A stretch of 64,000 bases of DNA from Doris montereyensis (GCA_037039925.1 JAXRKP010000266.1:37501-101500); one strand, 5' to 3'; counted from the stretch's first letter, positions 48,101 to 58,130 are shown. Program-made: numbers and translations. Notes: generated by a model from the letters alone, not told the origin.

Positions 48101-50531
48101 CTGCAAACACAATGTTATACTTCTTAGATTCCAAATTTAATAATTATTTACAATACTTTAAGTGATGTTAGAAATAAAACATTTCCTCAGCGTAACAACT
48201 CGAGTCAATAGAATTTAAATAGAGAATGAAATCAGGTGATTCTTTTAGAAACATGTCAATTTTATATTAATGTTCAAGAAATGGAATTTATCTTAGGTTT
48301 TTACTGAAACTTTGAACTTCGTGTAATTTCTAAGTTGCTTTTAAGTGACAAGCTTGTCATTGCTGTGACAGACATAATCAATGTTGAACAATCTAGTAAA
48401 TAGTCAATGGAATCTAGAGCAAAAACCCTTTCAAAGAAAAACAATATAAGACAATGTTTTTCCTCACACAAAACAAAATCATGATCTGCACGCTTGATTC
48501 CTATTACTGTATGCTTTCAGTTTCACTTAAATTTACCTTTTCTACCACATGCGATGATTTCAGGGTTTATTGTAGGCAGTCATTTTATCTGGTTCTTCAT
48601 TGAATGACACAAAATTACATTAACTGTCATATCTTTGCAATGGTAAACTCTCCAGCTTTGCTTTCTGTATGCCATTGTTATATGATAATAATCATTATTG
48701 TCATATTATTATTACTATTACAATTACACTTATTATTACCATTATTATGAGCCATAATTTAATCATCTTCTTCTAGAAAAAAAGCCCCAGTGTTTATATT
48801 ATTCCTAATATCCTATATTTTATATACAAAAAATAAAGGAGCAAATTAATAACAAAAAGCGAAGTGAAGCCGGAATCTGTCTGATATGATGCACTCAGGT
48901 TCATTGAAATTCAACCCTTCCATCACATACTATGATCTACTAAGGGTGATTCAAAAGGAACGGAATAAGTAGGGTGAAAGATACAGGATGTATAGGAATG
49001 AGATGGAAGATGTGGGACCTCCAACAACGCCTACCAACTGCCCACTTCTGATATAACATACATACAAAATAATATACAATTAAAAATAATTCACTAATCT
49101 AGTCATCCAACTTACCTGGAAATCTGAGGAGTGAACTTAGAACTGGACAGGCCCAGTTCTGGACACTCCTCTGTAACATGACTGTTCCCACAAACATCAC
49201 ATTCTACCTCTGTGGAAATTATAGAAAATATCACAGGTAATCAAATTACTCTCTGGCAAACAAAGGACAAGAAACAAATAATATTCAAGGCTTTACAGAA
49301 CTAGATGTTTTAACCTAAGATGGCAAGGTATTTCCTTGCCTCTAAAAAAAACTTTAGTGTGTTCAATCTTATCAATAAATTATTATTAAACATTGAAGGG
49401 CAACTCCAACAGACAAAAACAAAAAAGAGAAAATTTAACTGTTGTCATCTTTTAAAGTTCAATAAAAAATTCTTTAAAAATCTGTCTGTTTTGTAGAATT
49501 CAAAATAACAATCCGTTCTAGCAGGGCTTTACCACCAGAACATAACAACCATATCATGCTTCATTATTGATATGATGAACATGAGCTCAAAATGGTGTTT
49601 AAAGTTTAAAACGTAGATATTCAAAGGCCTACTCTAACACAGCAGTATTTAAAACAGACATAGCATGTACATGGTTCCACAAGTCTAGGCATTGCGAGAG
49701 AAAACCCATACAGTAGTTATTCTCAAGTGAAATAATTATATATATATGCCCCTTTTGAAAGTATGAATGTACAGACGAGTGATGGTGGCAACAGTGGCTC
49801 AATTGTAGGCAATCTAGCTTGAGACCATGAGTTTGACTAACGTTTTTTTTTTGCTGACTTTGACATCGTGGTCCATGGGAAAGACAACACACTTTTCCTC
49901 ACTAAACCCAGGTGTCAATAGTATCAGCTATAATAAAATTCCATCAAAGCTATTTCTACACAAAGAAGTGGAACATTTCTCAGTTTCTACAGAATTAAGA
50001 GCAAGAGATGATAAGACATCCTTTCTTTGACAGGACATACATTTTAATTCACGTTTTTATTATATACTGCCGATACCCGACACTTGTCAAGACTTGTACC
50101 TGGGCCAAGAAGGGAAATAAATGTTGTGTCTTTCCATTGCCCAGATTAAAACCTCGGATCTAGACTACAGTCAAAACAGTCAGCAAATCAGAAGTTTCTT
50201 TTTCTTATATCGATACTATAAGTATCTAGAGTCATAAAAAGAAGCCCTTTATAGTATCGTTGTTGGCAGTGATTACGGTATTCTGTATTACTAGTGCACA
50301 TAACACCTTCGACCAATGAAAACAAATTGGTGTTTGATGGAACAAAATCAGGGAATCTGGGTTTTGACGAAAATCAGTAAAAAATCCAGGCGACCCCGAT
50401 AAAATCGGGGCAGGTGGCAGGTCTGCAATGAGAGCAAATCAGCAGAGCAAGGAGACACGAGTGCCCAATCTGAGCCTACTCTAAACACGAAAATATCAAA
50501 GAATCATACCATCATCTTTTGATTTGTCCAT
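32200..50531 (-). CDS. PRDM15: PRDM15-like PR/SET-domain C2H2 zinc-finger protein, 14 coding exons
   Basis: A nuclear DNA-binding regulator reconstructed from 14 coding exons with GT/AG junctions and matching phases, except at one join (47291 to 45492). Order: CDVCGNSHVTEECPELG; PR domain (RARLTVPHYL, QLGPFEAKK, HCNWMALVQVAQNEEEQN, TRDVGVGDELKVWYASQYAK); acidic region; a first finger; an RG-rich stretch; an AT-hook-like RRPGRPRK; about 20 further C2H2 fingers; then an acidic, glutamine-rich tail. The C..CG..H..ECPELG knuckle before the PR domain and the VWYA..YAK ending fit PRDM15 better than PRDM10. The product is about 1,850 residues, longer than vertebrate PRDM15. The large exon (43289-45492) contains three frame breaks that each fit one missing base. 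PRDM15 regulates transcription of signalling genes in vertebrates; the role here is inference. Confidence 0.85.
34818..34937 (-). CDS. PRDM15: PRDM15-like coding exon 13
   Basis: Acceptor TCTTCAG, donor CAG|GTGGGC, 40 codons. Encodes VVNQDENGSVQEMEITEDTK then AHLAQFIQTHGVGQDVTHIQ. Confidence 0.88.
35635..35730 (-). CDS. PRDM15: PRDM15-like coding exon 12
   Basis: Acceptor ATTTTATAG, donor AAG|GTAAGT, 32 codons. Encodes NAAGELITADGEHAIQHVVE then GPQGEQTVFILK. The short isoleucine/valine-rich 'ADGE-AIQHVV' style resembles activation segments of zinc-finger factors. Confidence 0.88.
36119..36337 (-). CDS. PRDM15: PRDM15-like coding exon 11
   Basis: Acceptor TTTCTTCAG, donor CAG|GTAGCT, 73 codons. 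Encodes HPEVGNVFEEKPEFLDSLQK and GNNEIILTTEEDGTQTYSTG. An acidic non-finger linker. Confidence 0.9.
36973..37185 (-). CDS. PRDM15: PRDM15-like coding exon 10 (last zinc fingers)
   Basis: Acceptor CTTCCCTAG, donor AAG|GTAAAA, 71 codons. Encodes AFKYPDQLNRHRLEH, then FACEMCDKQFVRSYELRNHV and YVCGVCHECCAHRHTIIRHY. Confidence 0.92.
37915..38073 (-). CDS. PRDM15: PRDM15-like coding exon 9 (zinc fingers)
   Basis: Acceptor TTCTTTCAG, donor AAG|GTAGGT, 53 codons. Encodes TGLIAHIKQFH, finger YPCPKCGKTFRQKGNMKTHL, and the start of FKCDICGK. Confidence 0.92.
38592..38766 (-). CDS. PRDM15: PRDM15-like coding exon 8 (zinc fingers)
   Basis: Acceptor CAATCACAG, donor AAA|GTAAGT. It completes CGKTF-S-SRSNMMKHMKVH with exact 12-residue spacing, then AECPICHKKFHYENYLKLHI and the start of LHCTHCGKVLFSK. 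Confidence 0.92.
39050..39715. repeat. 57-bp minisatellite in PRDM15-like intron 7, about 11 units
   Basis: The unit is AGAGACTCTGACATACTAGC, then ACTCAAATTCTTATCTATAA and AAAGGCTATGATGATAA. 57 is a multiple of three, giving spurious frames. Confidence 0.95.
39744..41112 (-). repeat. 30-38-bp minisatellite in intron 7 carrying splice-site-like units, about 38 units
   Basis: Read on the gene strand, the unit is TTTTCTTCTAG, ACATTTAG, then GTGTGTGTTGTGTTTACTG. That is an acceptor-like polypyrimidine-AG, 8 bases, and a donor-like GTGTGT. The first unit overlaps the true exon 7 end (41103-41112) and its donor. Many later units keep AG|GTGTGT; others have decayed to AAGTGTGT or AGATGTTTG. Confidence 0.93.
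41103..41407 (-). CDS. PRDM15: PRDM15-like coding exon 7 (three zinc fingers)
   Basis: The acceptor is GCTCCTAG and the donor TTTAG|GTGTGTGTT, ending in phase 2. Encodes VGTLHNHKCDG, fingers LSCEICQKTF and YACDFCGKLF, and the start of LACPDCGKTF. The last 9-10 exon bases and the donor are identical to the minisatellite unit that fills the adjoining intron. Confidence 0.92.
41545..41680. repeat. 46-bp tandem repeat, 3 units
   Basis: AAAAAGAAACGCTTATCATA with TCTCAAAAACCAAAGGTAC, in PRDM15-like intron 6. Confidence 0.9.
41928..42080 (+). mobile_element. SINE tail fragment in PRDM15-like intron 6
   Basis: CTAGCATCCTATCAAGGAGG, TTATTATCATCTGTTCTACC, AGCTTCAAGTCTACTATGAGCC and CAATGGCCTTG run parallel to the 3' half of the SINE at 9887-10190. 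Diverged and lacking the tRNA-like head. Confidence 0.6.
42282..42836 (-). CDS. PRDM15: PRDM15-like coding exon 6 (six zinc fingers)
   Basis: Acceptor CTCATCAG, donor AAG|GTACTG, 185 codons, phase 0. It completes the finger begun in exon 5 (YKCE-VCGKCYCRKDSLQRH). Further fingers are MCQNCKKTF, YQCDACRVAF, FPCKECGKTF, FKCDMCNRVF and APCEVCGEVY, and the start of HKCDKCGKRF. Several use C2HC spacing. Confidence 0.92.
43289..45492 (-). CDS. PRDM15: PRDM15-like coding exon 5 (acidic, RG-rich and AT-hook region, fingers 1-5)
   Basis: The acceptor CGTTCTACAG is followed by CC ATG; the donor is GAG|GTAGGT. In order: MLGELLPLDADEFPDQEG (acidic), finger FTCNHCGKSSSLS...FAKHIREH, an RGRGGGRGRGRG stretch, an AT-hook-like RRPGRPRK near 45000, long serine/glutamate-rich sequence, a basic RQKRKKRRK, then fingers RCVTCGKRF, YNCKECGRTF, FPCEKCGRTF and YECQICKQAF. 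One finger-like stretch (VECNKHFTQFKYLKLHLPAH) lacks its first cysteine. Reading passes through three frames, with breaks near 45325, 45145 and 44000; each is explained by one missing base. At 45325 that correction gives exact C-x2-C-x12-H-x3-H spacing. Confidence 0.8.
46034..46676. mobile_element. piggyBac-like MITE (643 bp) in PRDM15-like intron 4
   Basis: The ends are CCCTATAAC and GTTATAGGG, flanked on each side by TTAA (46030-46033 and 46677-46680). This is the target duplication and CCC start typical of piggyBac elements. A second internal inverted pair of about 32 bp (46134-46165 and 46351-46382, containing CATTTCTGGAAAGG / CCTTTCCAGAAATG) makes the centre strongly foldable. No coding capacity. 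Confidence 0.8.
47291..47536 (-). CDS. PRDM15: PRDM15-like coding exon 4 (PR domain, second half)
   Basis: Acceptor TTTTTCAG, donor AAT|GTGAGT, phase 0 at both ends, 82 codons. Encodes ILSKDGSFISLDASSESHCN, WMALVQVAQNEEEQNCMAYQ and GDELKVWYASQYAKNWVNPW. The join to exon 5 is off by one base, so either a very small exon or a missing base lies between. Confidence 0.9.
47768..47930 (-). CDS. PRDM15: PRDM15-like coding exon 3 (PR domain, first half)
   Basis: Acceptor CTTTTCAG, donor AAG|GTCAGT. Encodes RARLTVPHYLNPIELADGGV, then VALEAISNKTQLGPFEAKK and DQDDLFVLK. Confidence 0.9.
47931..49115. other. PRDM15-like intron 2, no other feature seen
   Basis: AT-rich intronic sequence with an ATTATT-rich patch near 48680-48750. 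No mobile element was recognised. Confidence 0.6.
49116..49209 (-). CDS. PRDM15: PRDM15-like coding exon 2 (zinc knuckle)
   Basis: Acceptor TTTCCACAG, donor AG|GTAAG. Encodes VECDVCGNSHVTEECPELGL then SSSKFTPQIS. The C-x2-C-x4-H-x4-C knuckle precedes the PR domain, as in PRDM15 and PRDM10. Confidence 0.85.
49770..49930 (+). mobile_element. Degenerate SINE in PRDM15-like intron 1
   Basis: GATGGTGGCAACAGTGGCTC, TAGGCAATCTAGCTTGAGACC, CCATGGGAAAGACAACACAC and CACTAAACCCAGGTGTCAAT match the head and body layout of the SINE at 9887. A poly-T insertion interrupts the box-B region. Confidence 0.6.
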
Positions 50532-50554
50532 GGCCAGACATATGAATCCGGTTC
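50510..50554 (-). CDS. PRDM15: PRDM15-like coding exon 1 (start codon)
   Basis: The acceptor TTCTTCACAG ends at 50555. ATG lies at 50531-50529, giving MDKSKDD plus one base, and the donor is G|GTATGA. Seven codons plus one base join in phase to exon 2 (DD-E-VECDVC). This start is chosen because it is the first ATG in frame with the zinc knuckle. 5' UTR exons lie further right. Confidence 0.7.
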
Positions 50555-50743
50555 CTGTGAAGAAGAGAGGATGAGAAAGTTTAGGCAAGCTAACTGAAAT
50601 ACAGGATCAAAGGTAAAATGAGATTACATTTCAGTTTAGGTCTCTATACAATCCCAGCAACATCCATACAATATCTAACAACAATCTCTTGTGAGCATAT
50701 TTTGTCTTATAGTTATAGTGCGTCGCCATAGGATGATTTATTG

Positions 50744-52148
50744 ACACAAATAGGTTCCTTTATTTATATGACCTCTACTTCTGGTCCTTAGGTAGCCGGA
50801 CTGATGTTAGACCACTCTATATTAATATTGTCTGGATACTCTTAGTAAAATACCAGCAGTTTAACTAGATATATATAGAGTGGTGTAAAGTCAGTACGCA
50901 GGACTCAGAACTAGAAATGAATATAACATCTGAACTTTTCATGAGGAGGACGAAGACAAACAACATTTAATGTTTTTGCATTTATTTACTTTTATACTAT
51001 TTAAACAGTTTAACCCATTAAAAACATAATAACATGGGTTACTTAATTTCATTGATTTCTTCATTGCAAAAATAGATGATCAAGACAGTGTGTAATTCGA
51101 ATTAGAGAAATGGCCCAGAATGAGCAGTAAAAGTCCTTGTGTTTCTATTTTTACATTTGTTGATATTTAATAATTAAATTAGTTTATTCATGAGTCCTAT
51201 GAAATATCTATATACAAGCCCACCTCCTCATCTTTGCATTCTTTCTAGATCTTTCTCTGCATGTTTGTTGATCTGTCTCTTCTTGGCTCTTAGCGCGCAA
51301 TCTACAAACGAAAGCTATGTGACCCGGAAATAGTATAAATAAGAGTGACCTCGGCAGATCTAATAGACCGGTGGCCCGGTCGGCTACTTAATTCAACTTT
51401 CTATATCACCGTCGGCCATTCATGTGACAATGCATCTATCAACCGCAGACAACTTGGCTCTGTGAACAGTGAATCTCGGAATTTTCAAACCGCGGAATTC
51501 CGCGAGTCGCAGAAAATTCCCAGCCCTGGAGTACGGTTACCAAAGGAACAGAAGTAGAGGTCATGACAGAGTTGATTGTTTTTGGACAAGGAAGACCGAT
51601 GTTGTCATCGAAAGCATCAAAATCACTGGTCACAACGTCGCAAGATCCCAATCAAGTAGTAACCTTGAATTCTTCTTTGACGAATTTCTTGACAAGAAAG
51701 AGCACATCAATATAATTGTACAATCATCACACCTTCATCTCAGAAACAGTTTAGGGTCAACAGAAGAGCGGTAAAATACCCTGCGCCAAATCAGAACAAC
51801 ATAAAAACTTGTGTTTCATAGAAAGCTGCATGGAGAAGAAGATTAATCCAAAAGTTGTTAAGATGAAATTCTAAAAAGTTCGGTCTTGAGATATTTAAAG
51901 AGTAGTACGAGGGAGATTGTAGGTTGATGATTTGTAAGGAGTTCCATATCAGAGGGATGGCATGTGAGAAGGCTGTGTCTGAGAAATAAGATCGTGAAAA
52001 ATTATTCTCAAGAGTGACGTAAATAGGTTCCTTTTCTATATTCCTTCGAGCTGGTCGATGTCCTCTTGTAAGTATGGGTCCCATATAGTGTGCTATAAAC
52101 ATGATTTATTTTTATTATTATTATGTTAAGAAAGGAACCTATTTGTGT
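50744..52148. repeat. 18-bp inverted pair spanning 1.4 kb
   Basis: ACACAAATAGGTTCCTTT (50744-50761) has its exact complement at 52131-52148, with looser similarity for about 12 bp outside. It may be the ends of a non-autonomous element or two LINE-tail fragments, because a related TAAATAGGTTCCTTTTC lies at 52020. Confidence 0.4.
51790..52102 (-). mobile_element. LINE reverse-transcriptase C-terminal fragment
   Basis: The minus-strand frame contains KEPIYVTLENNFSRSYFSDT, then AFSHAIPLIWNSLQIINLQS, then NFLEFHLNNFWINLLLHAAF. The 'FSHAAPxLWNSLP ... FKxxLKxxLF' pattern is the usual end of jockey/CR1/L2-like reverse transcriptases. Only this tail survives. Confidence 0.55.
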
Positions 52149-52494
52149 AACTAAATCAGTTTATAGCATTGGAGGATTTCTAATTTAATAGTCCATCTTG
52201 TAATTAAAATGACCTGTTTGTATAAATTGTGCATTTTGATAGGTTGATATCCCTAAATTTCTCTTATAAATAATATCAGCATGGCCATTGAACAGCAAAA
52301 TCAATCACCCATTATAAGACAAAATACGATCACAACAGATTTGTGTTAGTTATTGTATGGAACAAAGATATTGAACTAAAGAAAACTTTGAACAGACACA
52401 TAAATCTAAAACAAAACTGACCAGCTGTACTCATGAGTTAAGTTATAAGGTGTTGACTGTTGACATTACATCACTTTAGACTTGGTACTAAATC

Positions 52495-52860
52495 TAGTGA
52501 TCTAAAAAAACTCTAGATCTAGTAACTTCATTTAAATTTTGTTGTCAAAATATCTTGTTCTCTGGAGCCTGAGAATCTAATCTAGAGATACTCTTTTAAA
52601 TTATTTTCCCCAGCCGATAGTAGACTAGATCTAGATCTAGATCTAGTAGTCTAGAGTCTACAACTAGATTTAGAGCTAGATTCTAGATCTAGTCTAAGTC
52701 TAGATCTAGATCTAGCAACAAATTAGTGAAAGCTGTTTGAGAACCTTGAAAATGTGACTCAAGTTGACCAATTGAAAAATTAACGAAATTAAATTAGAGA
52801 ATGGATATAATCTAGATTCTAGATCTAGATGCAGAGTAGAATCTAGATCTAATATAATTA
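52495..52860. repeat. TCTAGATC-rich patch
   Basis: More than ten TCTAGA motifs, often as CTAGATCTAGATCTAG runs, lie in about 360 bp. Smaller patches occur at 2160-2176, 11842-11885 and 31170-31182. The motif is palindromic. Confidence 0.85.
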
Positions 52861-53340
52861 TTATTATTATTATATCAAGGTATTGCTCTTGATAGATTTA
52901 GTTTTAGTTTAAAATTCCGCAAGGTGGACTGGGTGGGTGCCTGAATTGTGAATAGGCCTGTCATGTCAATGCTAATAATGGTGGTCGCCTGTCTACCTTC
53001 ATTTGAGCAGAGAGCATTCCCAGTCAAAGACAGGTGGTTATAATTGGTGTTAAATTTAAAGAAAATGAGTTTTGCATTCAGAGGAAAATCTAAAAGTTAA
53101 AACTTTATCGTTTGTCTGAGTCAAGCACATCAGTAGTTATGCTGAAACTTTAAAAAACAACAACTCTCGACCCGGTTCCATTCTTACATTTACTCAAATC
53201 CTAATGAACAATTCAACGGGCAAAGATGGCGGAAACGAAAGCCATGTTTCATGCGCCATTACAAAGCATTGGTGGCATTGGCTTCGACAAAATTGGCTTA
53301 AAAAGTACCTTCCAACATTTCAAAAACTTACTTGTTAGTC
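52861..53340. other. No gene seen; possible 5' region of the PRDM15-like gene
   Basis: On the minus strand two donor-like GTAAGT sequences occur near 53328-53347, which could end an untranslated first exon. There is no coding evidence. Confidence 0.3.
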
Positions 53341-53484
53341 ACTTACTCTGGTTAATCTGTTGTGAAGGATGTCGAAGCGAATAGTGGCTGTAAAAATATT
53401 TTAAATTATATGGTTTATATCGTGAAAAAGCGAATTTCGTTCAAGGTCAACAATAAAGAGGGAATATTTTTAATTCGTCGTGGC

Positions 53485-53520
53485 ACAACGCATGCGCCAG
53501 GCTATTCACATGACGTCACG
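53485..53520 (-). promoter_or_regulatory. Candidate promoter (NRF1-like and CRE sites) upstream of the PRDM15-like gene
   Basis: CGCATGCGCC (53489-53498) fits the NRF1 core GCGCATGCGC closely, and TGACGTCA (53511-53518) is a perfect CRE/ATF site. They lie in a rare CpG-containing stretch upstream of two minus-strand donors. Assignment to this gene is inference. Confidence 0.35.
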
Positions 53521-53540
53521 AATAATCCACCGGGTATACT

Positions 53541-54670
53541 CGTTGGCCTTGCTTAGGCTACCATGCACAGTTGTGTTACTGCTTGTACACATCAAGAACC
53601 GATAGGCATATTCAATAAAACTAAAATGAATCAGATAGAGTTGTAAATCCGCGATTGTGAATCAGTTTTTGCTTCATCTTTCCATCCAAATTTTAAAACT
53701 AATTTATAATAACGTCGCATGTCCAAAGAAAAAACACTGTACATTGTTGGTTTTGTTTTTCTCTCATTTTTATTATAATTTGGGTAAAGTTTGGCATGGT
53801 TTGTTTGTTAGATTGTTTTTAATGATAAATGTCAGACGGTTTTATTTTGTATTGGCTTTGTTAATTATTGGGGTGGAAGGAGATCGGGGTTCTTTTGGGG
53901 AGGGGGAGGTTCTCGGAGTGTCTAATGGATTTCTTTTTTCTTTTCCATTTTTTAGGTTTCGTTTATGCTTTGATTTTGTTTCGTTTAATTTTCTGCTGTT
54001 TCGATTTGCTTTATTTTCTTTTGGGTGATGTTATTTCATTCTGTTTTCTTTGTTTTGTTCTTGTTGAGGTTATGTTTGTTTGTGTGTATTTTAGTTGAAC
54101 AAGTTTTATTTCATTTCACCTGAGACATGTCGAGATCTATAGGGTTCAAAACATGGTTTCTGTCATGAGCTAAATAAATTAAAATTTTAATGTTCAATGA
54201 CGACATCTAAGTAAGGCATCATATCGAGAGAGAAAATCTGCAAAAGGATGAGAACGGCATACAACATTATAAAAGCAATCACTGTATTAATAAAATTTCG
54301 AATGAAAAACAACAAATAACGAAAGACCACATAAAAAGGAATATGTAATAGCTTTGTACTCTGGATAAATGAAAAGAAACACAAGAAATATATATGCGAT
54401 TCCTTTTTCTAAAGGCCAAAAACCCAAACCATATCAAAACAGAATAACATTCAACAACGAATACGACGACAACAAATAAGACAAACACCCTAATAAGACA
54501 AACACCAGATTTAAATTGTTAAAACAGACATGCTTCTGCAAGGTTATGGTGGACTTGAGTTTATCGGTGGCGAGTTTTCTTTTTCACATATAGCCCCATG
54601 TATCTTTAACTTCGCCAACTCTTCTTTTATAACCTTACTGCGGTTTCCATAAATGAGACCATAAACAAAA
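53541..54670. other. No gene seen
   Basis: T-rich then A-rich unique sequence. The longest frames are low-complexity phenylalanine-rich, without motifs. Confidence 0.5.
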
Positions 54671-54673
54671 TAG

Positions 54674-54912
<239 letters not shown>

Positions 54913-54974
54913 TGTTTGTGTGTTAGTGAATACCTGCATGCATTATATGAGTGCATGTATATAGGCCTACGTAA

Positions 54975-56275
54975 ATAAATTTAAACTGAATGAAGAAAAA
55001 AAAAGAAATATTACAATGTAATCCAAAATATATCAGTTTGCCTGACGTAACTAACTCTATGATGAGCGTCAAAAACCAAGAAATAAAATTCACACAGAAC
55101 GCTAAAAATCTTGGGATATATTTCTGATGATAATTTATCTATGGAACATCATATAAACCATTTCTAATCTATACAACTCTTTACTTCGAAATCAAACGTA
55201 CGGTCTACGTATCAAACTCTGATATCCTAAGTAATCTAAGTTCTTTAAGACTTCAGCACACATTTTTTTTCCAAAATAGACTATTGCGACTCCTTGTTTT
55301 TTCATTTACCTGATGTCTTGCCAACGTATCCAAAAACCATGCGGCATGGGTGATTTTGAAGAAAAAGAAATATGAAGACATTACCCCTATGTTCATGTCT
55401 CTGGCATTGGCTCCCGGTCGATGAAAGACAAAATTGCCACTCTGTGTTACACCTAATGTAAAACTGATAGAGCTCCAACTTATTTAAAAAAACCCTGATC
55501 TCTGGTTATGCCAACTAAGATCTGTAAATCAGAGTCAGTTGCTGCGTCTCCAAACGACTGACAATGGACAAAACTGTCACTGCGCCCTTTTAAAAACGCA
55601 GGTCCTCGGATCTGGGATTCTCTTCCGCTGTCATTACAATAATAATATTATATTTTTGACCACGCCAGAAGACACCTTTAAAAGACATTTTATAAAAACT
55701 CTCATCGATGCTCTTTAAAAAAAAAGTAAATGGTCTTATTATCGATTTTTAATTCTCATACATCGTTGTGGTGTCGAGTACAATCCGGCCAAATCTCCAA
55801 TTTTAAGAAAAAATGCTATTCATCTTAACTGAAACTAAAGCTTCACTGTGTAAAAATAGCAGAAGACATCAACACTGTGTTTTATCAAACCGGTTAAGTT
55901 GAGCTTTCGTTTTTCATATCGACACAAACCAGCAAATTCAGTTTTCAACTGAATGGGTCAGCCAATGTGCAGATGACTGAGTGCTTCAATTTCTTATGTC
56001 TCACAACGGCCAAGTCCAAGAAATTATAATAAATTAATTTCATGTAAACAAACATCACATCCATCTCTTGTGTGCAAAATGTTATGATTTGGAACCGGTT
56101 TTCAAGAGAATTATTCAGTTTTTTGTGTTTCCTGTAAAATTAGTGTTTTTGGACTTGACCGGTTTGTGCCCGACACCTTCAATCAAATTATATTTTCATG
56201 TGATTTTTGTGTCTGTAAATGTATGTATAATTATGCGCCTAGAGTAAGATGGGAGAGGGCGCAATAGAAATATAG
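54975..56275 (+). mobile_element. CR1/L2-like LINE 3' fragment, inactive
   Basis: Frames shift repeatedly but give KLNEEK, ISLPDVTNSMMSVKNQEIKF, AKNLGIYFDDNLSMEHHIN, KDKIATLCY, DRAPTYLKKP and NAGPRIWDSLPLSLQ. This is the standard C-terminal order of CR1/L2/jockey-like reverse transcriptases. The 3' tail (56150-56275) has GCGCCTAGAG ... GAGGGCGCAATAGAAATA, like the GCGC-paired tails of such LINEs. It then runs straight into microsatellite. Confidence 0.75.
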
Positions 56276-56330
56276 ATATATCTCTATATAGTATCTACAC
56301 ATGTGTGTGTGTGTGTATGTTTAACAGTGT

Positions 56331-56794
<464 letters not shown>

Positions 56795-56822
56795 TATATC
56801 ATGTCATCATTTATGGTAAACA

Positions 56823-56910
56823 TAGTTTGTTTGTTTCATTTGAATTTAGCCTGTCCACCATAAGCGGTGATCTCAGGGTGAATAATGAGGAAACAGCAAG
56901 ATGAAAGATA
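56823..56910 (+). repeat. Dispersed core repeat, copy C
   Basis: TTTGTTTGTTTCATTTGAAT, CCTGTCCACCATAAGCGGTG, ATCTCAGGGTGAATAATGAG and GAAACAGCAAGATGAAAGAT. It lies between the TC/TA tract and the 47-bp array, whose unit shares GTAGGACT with the sequence just after this core. Confidence 0.78.
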
Positions 56911-56934
56911 GTGAAGAGCATACAGTAGGACTAT

Positions 56935-57675
56935 TATCTGATTGGTTCTCCGTGTTTCAGCTACATAAAATAGGACTCTATTCTCTAATTGGTTCTCATT
57001 GTTTCAGCTACATAAAGCAGGACTCTTTTTTCTGATTGGTTCTCCGTGTTTCAGCTACATAAAGTAGGACTCTATTCTCTGATTGGTTCTCCGTGTTTCA
57101 GCTACATAAAATAGGACTCTTTTTCTCGGATTGGTTCTCCGTGTTTCAGCTACATAAAGTAGGACTCTTTTCTCTGATTGGTTCTCCGTGTTTTCATAAA
57201 GTAGGACTTTTTCTCGGATTGGTTCTCCGTGTTTCAGCTACATAAAGTAGGACTCTATTCTCTAATTGGTTCTCCGTGTTTCAGCTACATACAGTAGGAC
57301 TCTATTCTCTAATTGGTTCTCCGTGTTTCAGCTACATACAGTAGGACTCTATTCTCTAATTGGTTCTCCGTGTTTCAACTACATAAAGTAGGACTCTATT
57401 CTCTAATTGGTTCTCCGTGTTTCAACTACGTATGTAGACTCTATTCTCTTATTGATTCTAGGATTTTAATTTTGAATTGATTTATCTATTCTCTAATTGG
57501 TTCTCCGTGTTTCTATTACATGCTGTAGGACTCTATTCTCTAATTGGTTCTCCGTGTTTCAACTACACACTGTAGGACTCTATTCTCTAATTGGTTCTCC
57601 GTGTTTTAACTACACACTGTAGGACTCTATTCTCTAATTGGTTCTCCGTGTTTCAACTACATACTGTAGGACTGA
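56935..57675. repeat. 47-bp minisatellite with CCAAT-type boxes, about 16 units
   Basis: The unit is CTCTAATTGGTTCTCCGTGT, then TTCAGCTACATAAAGTAGGA and CTCTATT. Left-hand units have CTGATTGGTT and right-hand units CTAATTGGTT. One unit near 57435-57490 is disrupted by AT-rich sequence. Confidence 0.95.
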
Positions 57676-57689
57676 GCCAACCCTTGCGT

Positions 57690-58130
57690 TATAGTTACAT
57701 CATTTCAATTTCGTTTTGACGGAAAAGCTTTTGAATTTCCGAATGATTCGTTTTGACGGAGTAGCTTTTGAATTTCCGAATGATTCTCATCTTATGAAAT
57801 GCTGAAGCAGCTAATGCTATTTTTGCGACTATTTTTGTTTCCATGTCGTCACTTTCTGCTGTTACTATGTTGCCAAGGTATTTGAATTTACCTACTTCCT
57901 CCGTGTCTTTCTCATTCACTTTCACATGCGTTATTGCCTTGGTTTTAAGTTTCAGGCTTTTTAGTTTTGAATTGATTCATCTTTAGTCAAACAGACTTGG
58001 CTGCTACTTTCCGTTTCATAGGTTTTATCCTGGGTGTCTTTATAAGAGGGTGAACGTAGAGCAACATCATCGGTAAATCAATGTCCTCTAGTCTTCTCAG
58101 GTCCCAAGTTAGTCCACAAGGCATGTATTC
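57690..58130 (-). mobile_element. RTE-type reverse-transcriptase fragment
   Basis: The minus strand gives LTWDLRRLEDIDLP, then across a frame break VKVNEKDTEEVGKFKYLGNI, VTAESDDMETKIVAKIALAA and SAFHKM. This matches the RTE/BovB region after the YADD box (LEDLDFADD ... VNGKEIEEVDKFKYLGSIIT). A 38-bp tandem duplication (57712-57790) ends it. Confidence 0.75.

Noticed and set aside
32200..50531. PRDM10 as the identity of the large zinc-finger gene
   Set aside because: The knuckle ends in ECPELG, and the PR domain has QLGPFEAKK and TRDVGVGDELKVWYASQYAK, closer to the PRDM15 pattern. The finger number is also much higher than PRDM10. A phylogeny with both families would settle it.
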